Part shown: positions 1 to 4,809 of the stretch, one piece after another
Position numbering within the stretch: the first letter of the stretch is position 1
Layout of the letters: each line of letters starts with the position of its first letter
Assembly (NCBI GenBank): GCA_049518775.1
Contig: JBEKRL010000106.1
Location: 1-5,319, forward strand
DNA: 5,319 nucleotides
Reading direction: 5' to 3'
Origin: Bog-877 sp049518775
GTDB taxonomy: Bacteria > Chloroflexota > Dormibacteria > Aeolococcales > Bog-877
The notes under the pieces: model-generated
What the model saw: the letters and a program-made list of their open reading frames with translations, nothing else
What the model was told of the DNA's origin: nothing
The model's database searches: none
Position numbers and translations under genes: made by a program

Positions 1-78
1 TTCGGTGACGGTATCGTGCCTTCTCTGCAGCCCACTGCCCGCAACGGCCACGGTCACCCTCGCCGAGATCGAGGCTAG
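1..78 (+). CDS. Possible 3' end of a CDS cut by the left edge
   Basis: Reading from base 1 gives a short open frame that ends at TAG 76-78 and begins F-G-D-G-I-V-P. The G-D/N-x-V/I-V-P pattern is reminiscent of the C-terminal motif of DNA methyltransferases (G-N-x-V-V-P). The remaining tail, rich in Arg, Gly and His, matches nothing I know. Only 25 residues are visible and another frame is also open here, so this may be chance. The bases between here and 263 hold no gene I can support. Confidence 0.2.
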   Translation, partial: FGDGIVPSLQPTARNGHGHPRRDRG

Positions 79-263
79 GCTGGAGTCACCGGCGGCGGAC
101 CGTCGGGGTGGGGAGCGGTTTCACGGACCCGACGGCTCCAGAAGTGGCCAACGCGGCGGCGCGAAGATCTTCAAAGGCACCGGGCTTCCCCTGGCGGGTC
201 TTGCCCCGGCGGCGCGGAGCGAGTGCTAACGATAGCCGCCCGGCCTGGTTCAGCAGCCGGTGC

Positions 264-269
264 TACCTT
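264..269 (+). promoter_or_regulatory. Candidate -10 element for a leaderless HIRAN gene
   Basis: TACCTT fits the actinobacterial TAnnnT -10 pattern. It ends 7 bp before the ATG at 277, the spacing expected when a transcript starts at or next to its initiation codon. No purine-rich ribosome binding site precedes that ATG, which agrees with a leaderless message. No good -35 hexamer is visible at the usual distance, so this is only a suggestion. Confidence 0.25.
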
Positions 270-276
270 GCGGACT

Positions 277-834
277 ATGCCGGTTGGGTTTTTCGGGCGG
301 AAGCGGGCCGAGCGGAAGCTGGAACAGCCGGCCGATCCCGCTGCCGACCGCTTGAACGTCTACCTTGGAGCCGACTACCGCGAGCTGGAGTTCCGCGACG
401 GTGATCACGTCGTGATGGATGGCTTCTTCCCCTTCTTCGACTTTGGGTGTACCCAGCCGTTGGATCTGGACGACGGAGAGCTGATCGCCGACCGGGTGTT
501 TTACTGCCGCCTGGCAGGAGGCACTCATCACCAGGTGGACCTACAGCGACCGGAGTTCGATGTTGGAGCGCAGGTGTTCATCCTGCCGGAGCCAACGAAC
601 CGCTTCGACCCCAGCGCTCTGCTGGTCACCTCGACAGGAACGCCCCTCTTCAAGGCCGGTTACGTACCCCGGCAGCTGGCAGCGGCGCTGGCTCCGCTGA
701 TCCGTGCGAGCAAGGTGGGGAAGGGGGTCATCGTCGAAACGGTGACCAGCGGCGGAGTCCGCACCGGCCTGCGGATCGTTGGCTCGGTGGGCAGGGAGAT
801 GTTTGTCGAGTCGGTGCCCAACTCCAACGGCTAG
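277..834 (+). CDS. HIRAN-domain protein, stand-alone
   Basis: This gene encodes 185 residues. The N-terminus (MPVGFFGRKRAERK) is basic and resembles the short leader of many actinobacterial cytosolic proteins. Residues about 72-175 look like a HIRAN domain. The diagnostic parts are EPTNRFDPSALLV (about 105-117), matching the family's E-P-x-N-x-x-D-P-N-A-hydrophobic motif, and AGYVPRQLAAALAPLI (about 127-142), matching the G-Y-hydrophobic-P-R-x-L-A motif. HIRAN domains in HLTF/Rad5 helicases bind 3' single-stranded DNA ends; bacterial stand-alone forms are common in mobile or repair contexts but poorly characterised. There are no signal peptide, membrane segments or helicase motifs. An upstream in-frame TTG at 223 would add 18 residues. 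I prefer 277 because the added residues look non-coding and a leaderless -10 fits. The gene converges on the 949-1242 gene. The domain call is strong; the cellular role is unknown. Confidence 0.85.
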   Translation: MPVGFFGRKRAERKLEQPADPAADRLNVYLGADYRELEFRDGDHVVMDGFFPFFDFGCTQPLDLDDGELIADRVFYCRLAGGTHHQVDLQRPEFDVGAQVFILPEPTNRFDPSALLVTSTGTPLFKAGYVPRQLAAALAPLIRASKVGKGVIVETVTSGGVRTGLRIVGSVGREMFVESVPNSNG

Positions 835-948
835 GGCCATAGGCTCCGCGTCCCAAACCATGACGCTGGGAAGCGATCTAAGGCCCGCTAAGGCCGGTCC
901 GTGACTCCTAAACAAGGCCCCGAGTTTCTAGGCCATCCCCGTACCCGT

Positions 949-1242
949 TTACGGCGCGGTGGCACCGCGTCCGAATGTCACCGTCAGTGAGACGCCCACG
1001 GGGGCTCCCACCGACACCGCGTAGGACAGGGCACCGAGGTTGTCAGCGATCTCAGCCAGCTTCGAGAGGAGCTTGTCCAGCCAATGCTTAAGGCGCTCGA
1101 GAACGTTGGGGAGCGGCGACGCAAGTCCGCCAGCCGCGGTGCCCCCTCGGTCCAGCTCTTGATTTATTGCCGGGAGCACCGCCAGTAGTTCGGCTAACGT
1201 CTTGGCCCTGTCGATATCTACGCTGATGTAGTCCTGTGACAC
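949..1242 (-). CDS. Small protein of unknown family (97 aa)
   Basis: I chose the GTG at 1242 because AGGAGA sits a few bases upstream in the message, an excellent ribosome binding site. An ATG at 1257 is in frame but has no such site. The product has an N-terminal helix-prone part (about 10-30), a Gly/Ala/Pro linker (33-46), and a Leu-rich amphipathic helix with W54 (about 47-69). It ends in an alternating segment, SYAVSVGAPVGVSLTVTFG (73-91), that should form a beta hairpin. There are no Cys residues, no signal peptide and no catalytic motif. I do not recognise the family. The same frame stays open up to 1542, but that extension runs antisense through the tRNA remnant and is not real protein. 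A 15-bp near-perfect palindrome (955-969) overlaps the last codons and could weakly stop transcription. It has no T-run. Confidence 0.65.
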   Translation of the reverse strand: MSQDYISVDIDRAKTLAELLAVLPAINQELDRGGTAAGGLASPLPNVLERLKHWLDKLLSKLAEIADNLGALSYAVSVGAPVGVSLTVTFGRGATAP

Positions 1243-1302
1243 TACTTCTCCTCTCATGAGGCCGAGCCGTGGCCGACACCTGGCCTCGCCCGGCGCGCAC
1301 CT

Positions 1303-1308
1303 ATCGTA
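1303..1308 (-). promoter_or_regulatory. Candidate -10 element for the 97-aa gene
   Basis: On the minus strand this reads TACGAT, a good match to the actinobacterial TAnnnT -10 consensus. Transcription would begin near 1296, leaving a leader of roughly 54 nt that contains the AGGAGA ribosome binding site of the 1242 start. No clear -35 hexamer lies 17 bp upstream. Confidence 0.3.
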
Positions 1309-1411
1309 GGGCGACCCTGCCGGAGTACCTGAGACCGCGCCGCCGTGCTGCGTTCTAAGCCCCGGTAGGGCTGCCTCTCGACCCTGACTGCCCCGGCGCG
1401 ACCCACGGATT

Positions 1412-1433
1412 GTGGGGGTCAAGGTGGGGGTCA
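1412..1433 (+). repeat. Two direct copies of GTGGGGGTCA with 12-bp period
   Basis: GTGGGGGTCA occurs at 1412-1421 and again at 1424-1433, separated by AG. The repeat ends 39 bp before the tRNA-Thr fragment. Short direct repeats beside an attachment core are typical arm-type binding sites of tyrosine integrases. That reading is inferred from position, because no integrase gene lies in the window. Confidence 0.5.
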
Positions 1434-1471
1434 GCCCAGTTCGAGCCACGCTGGAATTGATCTCAGATTCG

Positions 1472-1521
1472 GCGGTTTCGTAAACCGCGGGCCGGGAGTT
1501 CGAATCTCCCCATCGGCTCCA
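1472..1521 (+). tRNA. 3' fragment of tRNA-Thr(CGT), 5' half missing
   Basis: Folding by eye gives an anticodon stem GCGGT/ACCGC (1472-1476 with 1484-1488) closing the loop TTCGTAA, so the anticodon is CGT (threonine). A 5-nt variable loop follows, then a T stem GGGAG/CTCCC closing TTCGAAT (1494-1510). The 3' acceptor strand is CATCGGC, followed by discriminator T and an encoded CCA (1519-1521). A complete gene would need GCCGATG and a D arm upstream. The preceding 40 bases contain neither, so this is about two thirds of a gene and cannot give a functional tRNA. All visible stems pair perfectly, which suggests a recent or selected copy and not a decayed gene. Confidence 0.85.
1472..1521 (+). 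mobile_element. Probable attachment site (att) of an integrated element
   Basis: Integrases that use tRNA genes recombine within the 3' part, often from the anticodon loop. They rebuild a whole tRNA at one end and leave a 3' copy at the other. With this fragment on the plus strand and no 5' half, the inserted DNA should lie to the left. It would include the HIRAN and 97-aa genes, with the intact tRNA-Thr beyond base 1. DNA to the right is then the original flank or a neighbouring element. The exact core length cannot be set without the partner site. Confidence 0.7.
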
Positions 1522-1555
1522 CAATCTGATCACAGCTAGCACCGCTGAGACTCAC

Positions 1556-1578
1556 TACGGTTCAGCGCAGTTACCGTA
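1556..1578 (+). terminator. Weak hairpin downstream of the tRNA fragment
   Basis: TACGGT (1556-1561) and ACCGTA (1573-1578) form a 6-bp stem with an 11-nt loop, followed closely by GGTTTTCC. It could be the remnant of the tRNA gene's own terminator on the flank side. The stem is short and the T-run has only four bases, so support is low. Confidence 0.25.
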
Positions 1579-1592
1579 AGGTTTTCCTTGGG

Positions 1593-1612
1593 GACCGCAC
1601 CTTCAGGCGGTC
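1593..1612. repeat. Inverted repeat GACCGC / GCGGTC
   Basis: GACCGC (1593-1598) pairs with GCGGTC (1607-1612) across an 8-nt loop. It lies 89 bp past the stop codon of the minus-strand recombinase and might mark the end of that transcript. There is no T-run on either strand, so a terminator call is not justified. Confidence 0.3.
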
Positions 1613-1700
1613 GGTTCGATCTCGCCGGCGCCTTGCATGGGGGCAACCCATTGCGGATCACCGGGCCGGGCGCTCGACAGCGCGAGGCGGGAAAAAACGG

Positions 1701-2318
1701 TCACTTGTCTGCCCCGCCTTCCGGCTCCGGCGGTGAGAGCGCGCCGGGTGCTCCGCCGGCCAGTCCCTTTGTTTGGCCCCGCGAACGCACCTCCCGGGCC
1801 AGCTCCTCGCGGGCGACATACCCACTGCGGCGCCGCGGCTGGCGGTCGCGACTCCCAGGAGGGCGGCCCAGCTGCCGGCCCTCAGCCCGAGCCCGGGCCA
1901 GCCCGGCCCGGGTCCGCTCTGAGCGGCGGGCGGACTCCTGCTCCGCCACCCATCCGGCGATGGCCAGGAGCAGCTCCTGGACCGGCCCTGCCTGCTCGGT
2001 CCAGCCCTCCTGGCAGGAGACCACTGGGACGCCAGCGCGGCCGAAGTCGCGGACGATCTCCAGGGTTCGGAGCGTCCCCTCCCGGGTGAGCCGGTCCAGT
2101 GCCCACACCAAGAGCACGTCGAAGGCGCCCCGCCGGGCATCCCGGAGCACCGTGCCCAGCGCCGCACGGTGGGCTCCCTGCCAGCCCGAGGCGGTCACCC
2201 GGTAGACCGGGCCGACCGCCCATCCCCGGCGAGCGGCTAGGGCTCGCAGCTCGGGCTCCTGATTCTCGCTCGCCTGCTCAGCCGTGGAGACCCGCAGCCA
2301 GAGGGCCGCCCTGGTCAT
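1701..2318 (-). CDS. Small serine recombinase (resolvase/invertase family)
   Basis: The product has 205 residues. It catalyses site-specific DNA cutting and rejoining through a covalent serine intermediate. The catalytic core starts at once: residues 5-15 are ALWLRVSTAEQ, with nucleophile S11 and the supporting R9. D67 and the L-D-R-L-T-R motif (74-79, with W72, D75 and R76) complete the active-site signature. The long helix E is seen around 126-148 (AEQESARRSERTRAGLARA). After LGRPPGSRD (150-158) the tail is basic and then Gly/Pro-rich. The usual DNA-binding helix-turn-helix of Tn3 or Hin type is not evident. The ATG at 2318 is chosen because GAGGAG lies 8-9 nt upstream and because the resolvase fold starts right after it; the longer frame to 2492 adds unrelated sequence. 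The last 22 bases before the stop are followed by CCG and a run of six T on the message strand. It probably acts on sites in the upstream non-coding region. Confidence 0.92.
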   Translation of the reverse strand: MTRAALWLRVSTAEQASENQEPELRALAARRGWAVGPVYRVTASGWQGAHRAALGTVLRDARRGAFDVLLVWALDRLTREGTLRTLEIVRDFGRAGVPVVSCQEGWTEQAGPVQELLLAIAGWVAEQESARRSERTRAGLARARAEGRQLGRPPGSRDRQPRRRSGYVAREELAREVRSRGQTKGLAGGAPGALSPPEPEGGADK

Positions 2319-2429
2319 CGCCAAGGCTCCTCGCCAGCAGTGGCCGGCGGGGCGGCCCCCGGGGCAAGACCGGCGGTACGGCTTCCGGCATCGGGCCGCC
2401 TCTCGGCGGGGCCTCGGGTGCGCCTCAAT

Positions 2430-2454
2430 TCGGACACGAGAGGCCCGTGTCCGA
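2430..2454. promoter_or_regulatory. Perfect 9-bp inverted repeat, possible operator or recombination site
   Basis: TCGGACACG (2430-2438) and CGTGTCCGA (2446-2454) are exact reverse complements with a 7-bp spacer. The centre lies about 124 bp upstream of the serine recombinase start and 40 bp upstream of the ATG at 2482. Dyads of this size bind dimeric regulators or recombinases. No T-run follows on either side, so it is not a simple terminator. Which protein binds it cannot be told from sequence. Confidence 0.6.
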
Positions 2455-2481
2455 TCGGGCTGGCGCAGGGTGGAACAGGAC

Positions 2482-2694
2482 ATGCCGTCCACCGACCCTG
2501 CCGGTGCGGTTGGAGTCGAGCTGGCAGCTCATCTCGCCGCCTGCCACTTCTGCGCCGTGGCCGTTGCCACCTGTCCCGTGGGCTGGGCACTCACCTGCGC
2601 CGCCGCGGCTGGCGTCGGGAGGTCGCGGCCTGCCGAGCCGGCTCCAGTGGCAGCGCCACCCGTGCGGCCACCTCGGTCGCGGCCAGGCGGGTAG
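2482..2694 (+). CDS. Doubtful small Cys-containing protein (70 aa)
   Basis: ATG 2482 is preceded by ACAGGAC, a modest ribosome binding site. Residues about 16-39 read AAHLAACHFCAVAVATCPVG and then W-A-L-T-C. This gives H and four Cys in the pattern C-x2-C-x6-C-x8-C, a possible small zinc-binding knuckle like those in short element-encoded proteins. The tail is Pro/Ala/Arg-rich. Against it, GC at the third codon position is not higher than at the other positions, unlike real genes in such genomes. It is divergent from the recombinase, and the dyad at 2430-2454 lies between the two starts. Confidence 0.28.
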   Translation: MPSTDPAGAVGVELAAHLAACHFCAVAVATCPVGWALTCAAAAGVGRSRPAEPAPVAAPPVRPPRSRPGG

Positions 2695-2735
2695 CGCGCG
2701 TGGTCTCTGCGTGGTGCTGGCGGTGGTGGCCGTCG

Positions 2736-2776
2736 TGATCAGCAATTGATCAGCAGCGCTGTTGGATTGCTGATCA
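2736..2776. repeat. Compound inverted/direct repeat around TGATCAGCA
   Basis: TGATCAGCAAT (2736-2746) and ATTGCTGATCA (2766-2776) are perfect 11-bp inverted arms. A third copy of TGATCAGCA (2747-2755) lies in direct orientation directly after the left arm. The centre is the 8-bp palindrome CAGCGCTG. This 41-bp block is AT-richer than its surroundings. It is built like a multi-subunit protein-binding site: an operator, a recombinase res or crossover site, or an iteron/centromere-like element. No gene starts convincingly beside it. Confidence 0.65.
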
Positions 2777-2989
2777 GAACCGACCCCGGCCGGAGGACTC
2801 AACTGAGCCACCCGCGATCTGGCTTCCGGGAAGCAGTGATAGACCCTCGACGAGCTGGCGATGCGGGATCACCGTCCCCTTCGAGTCCTCCGAATCGATC
2901 TAGCCCAGCTCGACCGATCCCACGAGCTGTCGGCGGCATAGTGGCAGTGGTACGTCCCCGCCGTCCGGTCGCTTTCCGCAGACGCACTC

Positions 2990-3226
2990 TCAGCCGTGCC
3001 TCGGGTCCGGCGCTCCACCAGCCAGGCCAGCCAGCCAGCCAGCCAGGCGCCGCCTCCTGAGCCGGCTCTGCCGGCAGCCGTGCGAAGGTCGCACCTCGGG
3101 GAGCCCGTGCACCACCCACTGCTTGGACCCGGGAGCCCGCGTGGCGATGACTTCGACTGGGTCGTACAGCTCGCCGCAGTCGCTGCAGATCTCCTCGGCC
3201 ACGCCATCGGCGATCATGAGCTGCAT
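2990..3226 (-). CDS. Small zinc-ribbon-like protein with slippage-prone 3' end (78 aa)
   Basis: The start is ATG 3226 (MQLMIADG); ATG 3217 is an alternative. The ribosome binding site is weak (AGG close to the start), which suggests reliance on the upstream genes of the operon, whose last stop lies 83 bp earlier. Residues 13-20 are ICSDCGEL, a zinc knuckle, and S-H-G-C-R (48-52) could supply the other ligands (H49, C51). Between them lies a beta-rich stretch with VVHGLP. Codon third positions are strongly G or C, supporting real coding. After about residue 55 the protein turns into a basic run and then LAGWLAGLAGG, encoded by the tandem tetranucleotide repeat at 3026-3045. The other two frames are open across the repeat and would give longer tails ending at 2869 or 2799. 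The function is unknown; a small DNA- or protein-binding accessory role is an inference. Confidence 0.6.
   Translation of the reverse strand: MQLMIADGVAEEICSDCGELYDPVEVIATRAPGSKQWVVHGLPEVRPSHGCRQSRLRRRRLAGWLAGLAGGAPDPRHG
3026..3045. repeat. Five tandem GCCA units inside a coding region
   Basis: GCCA is repeated five times without interruption, with one more GCCAG just before at 3021-3025. On the coding (minus) strand this is a TGGC tract near the 3' end of the 78-aa gene. A 4-bp unit shifts the reading frame with every gain or loss, the hallmark of slipped-strand contingency repeats. Five copies are few, so the switching rate may be low. Confidence 0.9.
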
Positions 3227-3309
3227 AGGCCTGGCATGGTGGAGTCGGGACCGGGACCTGGCCCGCAGGCTCGTCCGCACGTCGCGTCGTCGTCGAGCTG
3301 CCCGCCTCC

Positions 3310-3687
3310 TCACTGTCTCCCCCCGCGCAGCTCGACGATCCTGGCTAGCGGCGCTCTTCCCCACGGGCCGAGCACCGGCAGCGACTCGGGGAGTCCGGCC
3401 TGGCGGCGAAGCATTGCCCGGCCGCGGCATCGCGTGGAGCAGAACCGCCGCCGCCGGCCGCTGGGCCGGACGGGCGTCGGGAGTGACCGTCCGCACTGCC
3501 GGCAGGCCCTCGGCGCAGCTCCTGGGAGGCTCGGCCCCAATCGTGCGCCGATACAGCGCTCGCGCTGGCGGCCGTGGTTGGCCGGGGCAGCCAATGGTCG
3601 TGTCCGCTCGCCCTGGTGCCCGCTCGCAGAGCCAGGCGGCGGGGCCGCGGCGCCCACCGTCCGCGTCCGCTGGCCTTCAGCCGGCAT
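3310..3687 (-). CDS. Cys4 zinc-finger protein (up to 125 aa)
   Basis: Near the middle, residues 61-90 contain A-C-R-Q-C-G-R and F-C-S-T-R-C-R-G-R-A. This is a C-x2-C-x17-C-x3-C zinc finger (C62, C65, C83, C87) with a basic linker. Such short fingers are common in small actinobacterial element-encoded proteins and probably bind DNA or RNA. The ATG at 3687 overlaps the end of the methyltransferase reading frame (stop 3677-3679), and GGAG lies 9 nt upstream, so translation would be coupled. The first 55 residues are low-complexity (Arg, Gly, Ala, Pro) and may not all be translated. The same frame is continuous with the methyltransferase N-terminal part, giving a long fused open frame from 4809 to 3310. 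I regard that fusion as an accident of the frameshift, though a translated chimera cannot be excluded. Confidence 0.6.
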   Translation of the reverse strand: MPAEGQRTRTVGAAAPPPGSASGHQGERTRPLAAPANHGRQRERCIGARLGPSLPGAAPRACRQCGRSLPTPVRPSGRRRRFCSTRCRGRAMLRRQAGLPESLPVLGPWGRAPLARIVELRGGRQ

Positions 3688-4809
3688 CGGCCAGCGCTCC
3701 GGTGGTGGCGATCCGGGCCAACCAGTGCCGGGTGACCTCGGCGTGGGCGGGGTCGAGCTCGAAGGCCAATGCGGATCGACCCTCCAGGACTGCGGCGACG
3801 GCGAAGGTTCCGGCGCCGGCGGGCGGACGTAGACCAGGACGGGGCGCCAGCCGGTCCGGACCCGGCGCGGTCGGATGGCCGGCTTCGGCCCGTGAAGCTG
3901 AACCGAGACGGTCCACCAGTAGGCCAGCCCGGCATCCGAGAGGGCGGCCATCTCCGCCGGCAGGTGGAGGTGGCCCGCGTAGACCAGGGCGAATCCCCCC
4001 GGCCGGAGCACCCGGGCGGCGAGCCGGCCAAGGTCCGACCAGCACCCGGCGAAGGCGCCCCCCCAGGGCGGGTCGGTGAGGATCAGATCGACGCTCCCGG
4101 CTGGCAGCCGCTGGGCCAGCTCGGCGGCCTCGCCCGCCCACACGTCAGAGCCGGCCGGGAGGATCAGCGCGGGACCGCCGGTCAGCTCGGCCCGGGCGCT
4201 GCGGCGCATCGCTTCCGTCCGGGCCGCCAGTAGCGGCAGCCCGCCAGCCTCCACTTGGGCCGCCAAGTCGGGCGCGTCCTGGGTGAGAGCCTGGGCGATC
4301 CTGAGGCGGTGCTCAGACACACCGAGGGTCCGAGCGGCGACCGTCCGGCTCGGTGGCGACGCTGGGGCTCCGTCCGGGATGGGTGTCGTCCCTGACGGAG
4401 CAGGCGGCCGCCCCCACCGTGCCCGCTCCGCTGCTGCTAGCTGCTGGCGCCGACGCTCGGCTCCGAGTGCAGTGGCGAGCCTCGCCCCCAGCATCGCCCG
4501 CTGGTCATCGCTGAGGTGGCGCCGGTGCAGAGCTGCCCGGATCATGTAGGCCGCCTCGTCGCCGGACTCGCACATGGCTGGCGCGGTAGGCAGCTCTGCC
4601 AACCCTAGCTCCCGCGCTGCCCGCAGCCGATGGCGTCCGTCCAGGACGGTGAATCCATCAGGCGCTAACCGGAGTGGCTCAAGTACTCCTCGCTGGGCCA
4701 CGTCGGCCAGGAAGGCGCGCCACTCGGCCGGTCGCATCTCGGGGACCTGGTCCGCCAGAGCGTGTGGCTGCAGCCGTGACACGGGCACCAGGTTGGGCAG
4801 GGTCACCAC
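3677..4809 (-). pseudogene. ParB-like/DNA methyltransferase fusion, frameshifted and missing its middle
   Basis: GTG 4809 follows GGAG by 7 nt; GTG 4806 is the alternative. Residues about 5-110 are a ParB/Srx-like domain with the signature LDGRHRLRAARELG (about 56-69) and LHRRHLSDDQRAM (about 94-106). A helix-turn-helix follows, VAARTLGVSEHRLRIAQAL (about 157-175). The methyltransferase part begins near 210. SVDLILTDPPWGG (about 239-251) carries the catalytic DPPW of N6-adenine or N4-cytosine enzymes. The region to RPVLVYVR (about 322-329) is the substrate-recognition part. At about 3822-3829 the reading must jump frame to continue as PPAGAGTFAVAAVLEGR and FELDPAHAEVTRHWLARI, the S-adenosylmethionine-binding motif I and its following strand, ending at 3677. 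In relatives the two parts are separated by about 50 residues leading to DPF-x-G-x-G-T. Here they abut, so a deletion not divisible by three is likely. A 10-bp palindrome (3810-3819) lies at the junction. The module is typical of phages and mobile elements. As read, the methyltransferase should be inactive, while the ParB-like half may still be made. Confidence 0.85.

Larger units (their letters stand above)
2319..2989. other. About 670-bp region without a convincing gene, rich in inverted repeats
   Basis: Between the recombinase start and the next minus-strand gene no frame shows convincing coding character. Several frames are open only because of the GC content. The region holds the strong inverted repeats at 2430-2454 and 2736-2776. 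It also holds weaker ones at 2822-2834 (GCTTC CGG GAAGC) and at 2906-2912 with 2923-2929 (CAGCTCG/CGAGCTG, 10-nt spacer). One small plus-strand ORF (2482-2694) is listed separately as doubtful. The clustering suggests a regulatory, recombination or replication/partition region. Confidence 0.5.

Noticed and set aside
878..895. Two CTAAGGCC copies between the convergent genes
   Set aside because: Short and followed only by looser variants (CAAGGCC, CTAGGCC). No hairpin or regular spacing supports a function.
1243..1542. N-terminal extension of the 97-aa frame containing WGDSNSRP
   Set aside because: This peptide is the well-known artefact of translating the antisense strand of a tRNA 3' end. 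The real gene starts at GTG 1242 with its own ribosome binding site.
1593..1635. Second tRNA-like fragment (hairpin followed by GGTTCGATC)
   Set aside because: The T-stem does not pair across TTCGATC, and the upstream hairpin has an 8-nt loop, so it cannot be a tRNA anticodon arm followed by a T arm.
1588..2205. Plus-strand open frame antisense to the recombinase
   Set aside because: The Ser/Arg/Pro-rich composition and full overlap with a clear serine recombinase on the other strand mark it as a shadow.
2425..2811. Minus-strand 128-residue open frame over the non-coding region
   Set aside because: No motif, no ribosome binding site and compositionally random; it also runs through both inverted repeats.
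3021..3046. The GCCA tract as a CRISPR-like array
   Set aside because: The units are 4 bp with no spacers, so it is a simple tandem repeat.
3123..4549. Long plus-strand open frames opposite the zinc-finger and methyltransferase genes
   Set aside because: They are low-complexity Arg/Ala/Pro/Gly translations with no domain, and they lie antisense to recognisable ParB, DPPW and Cys4 motifs.
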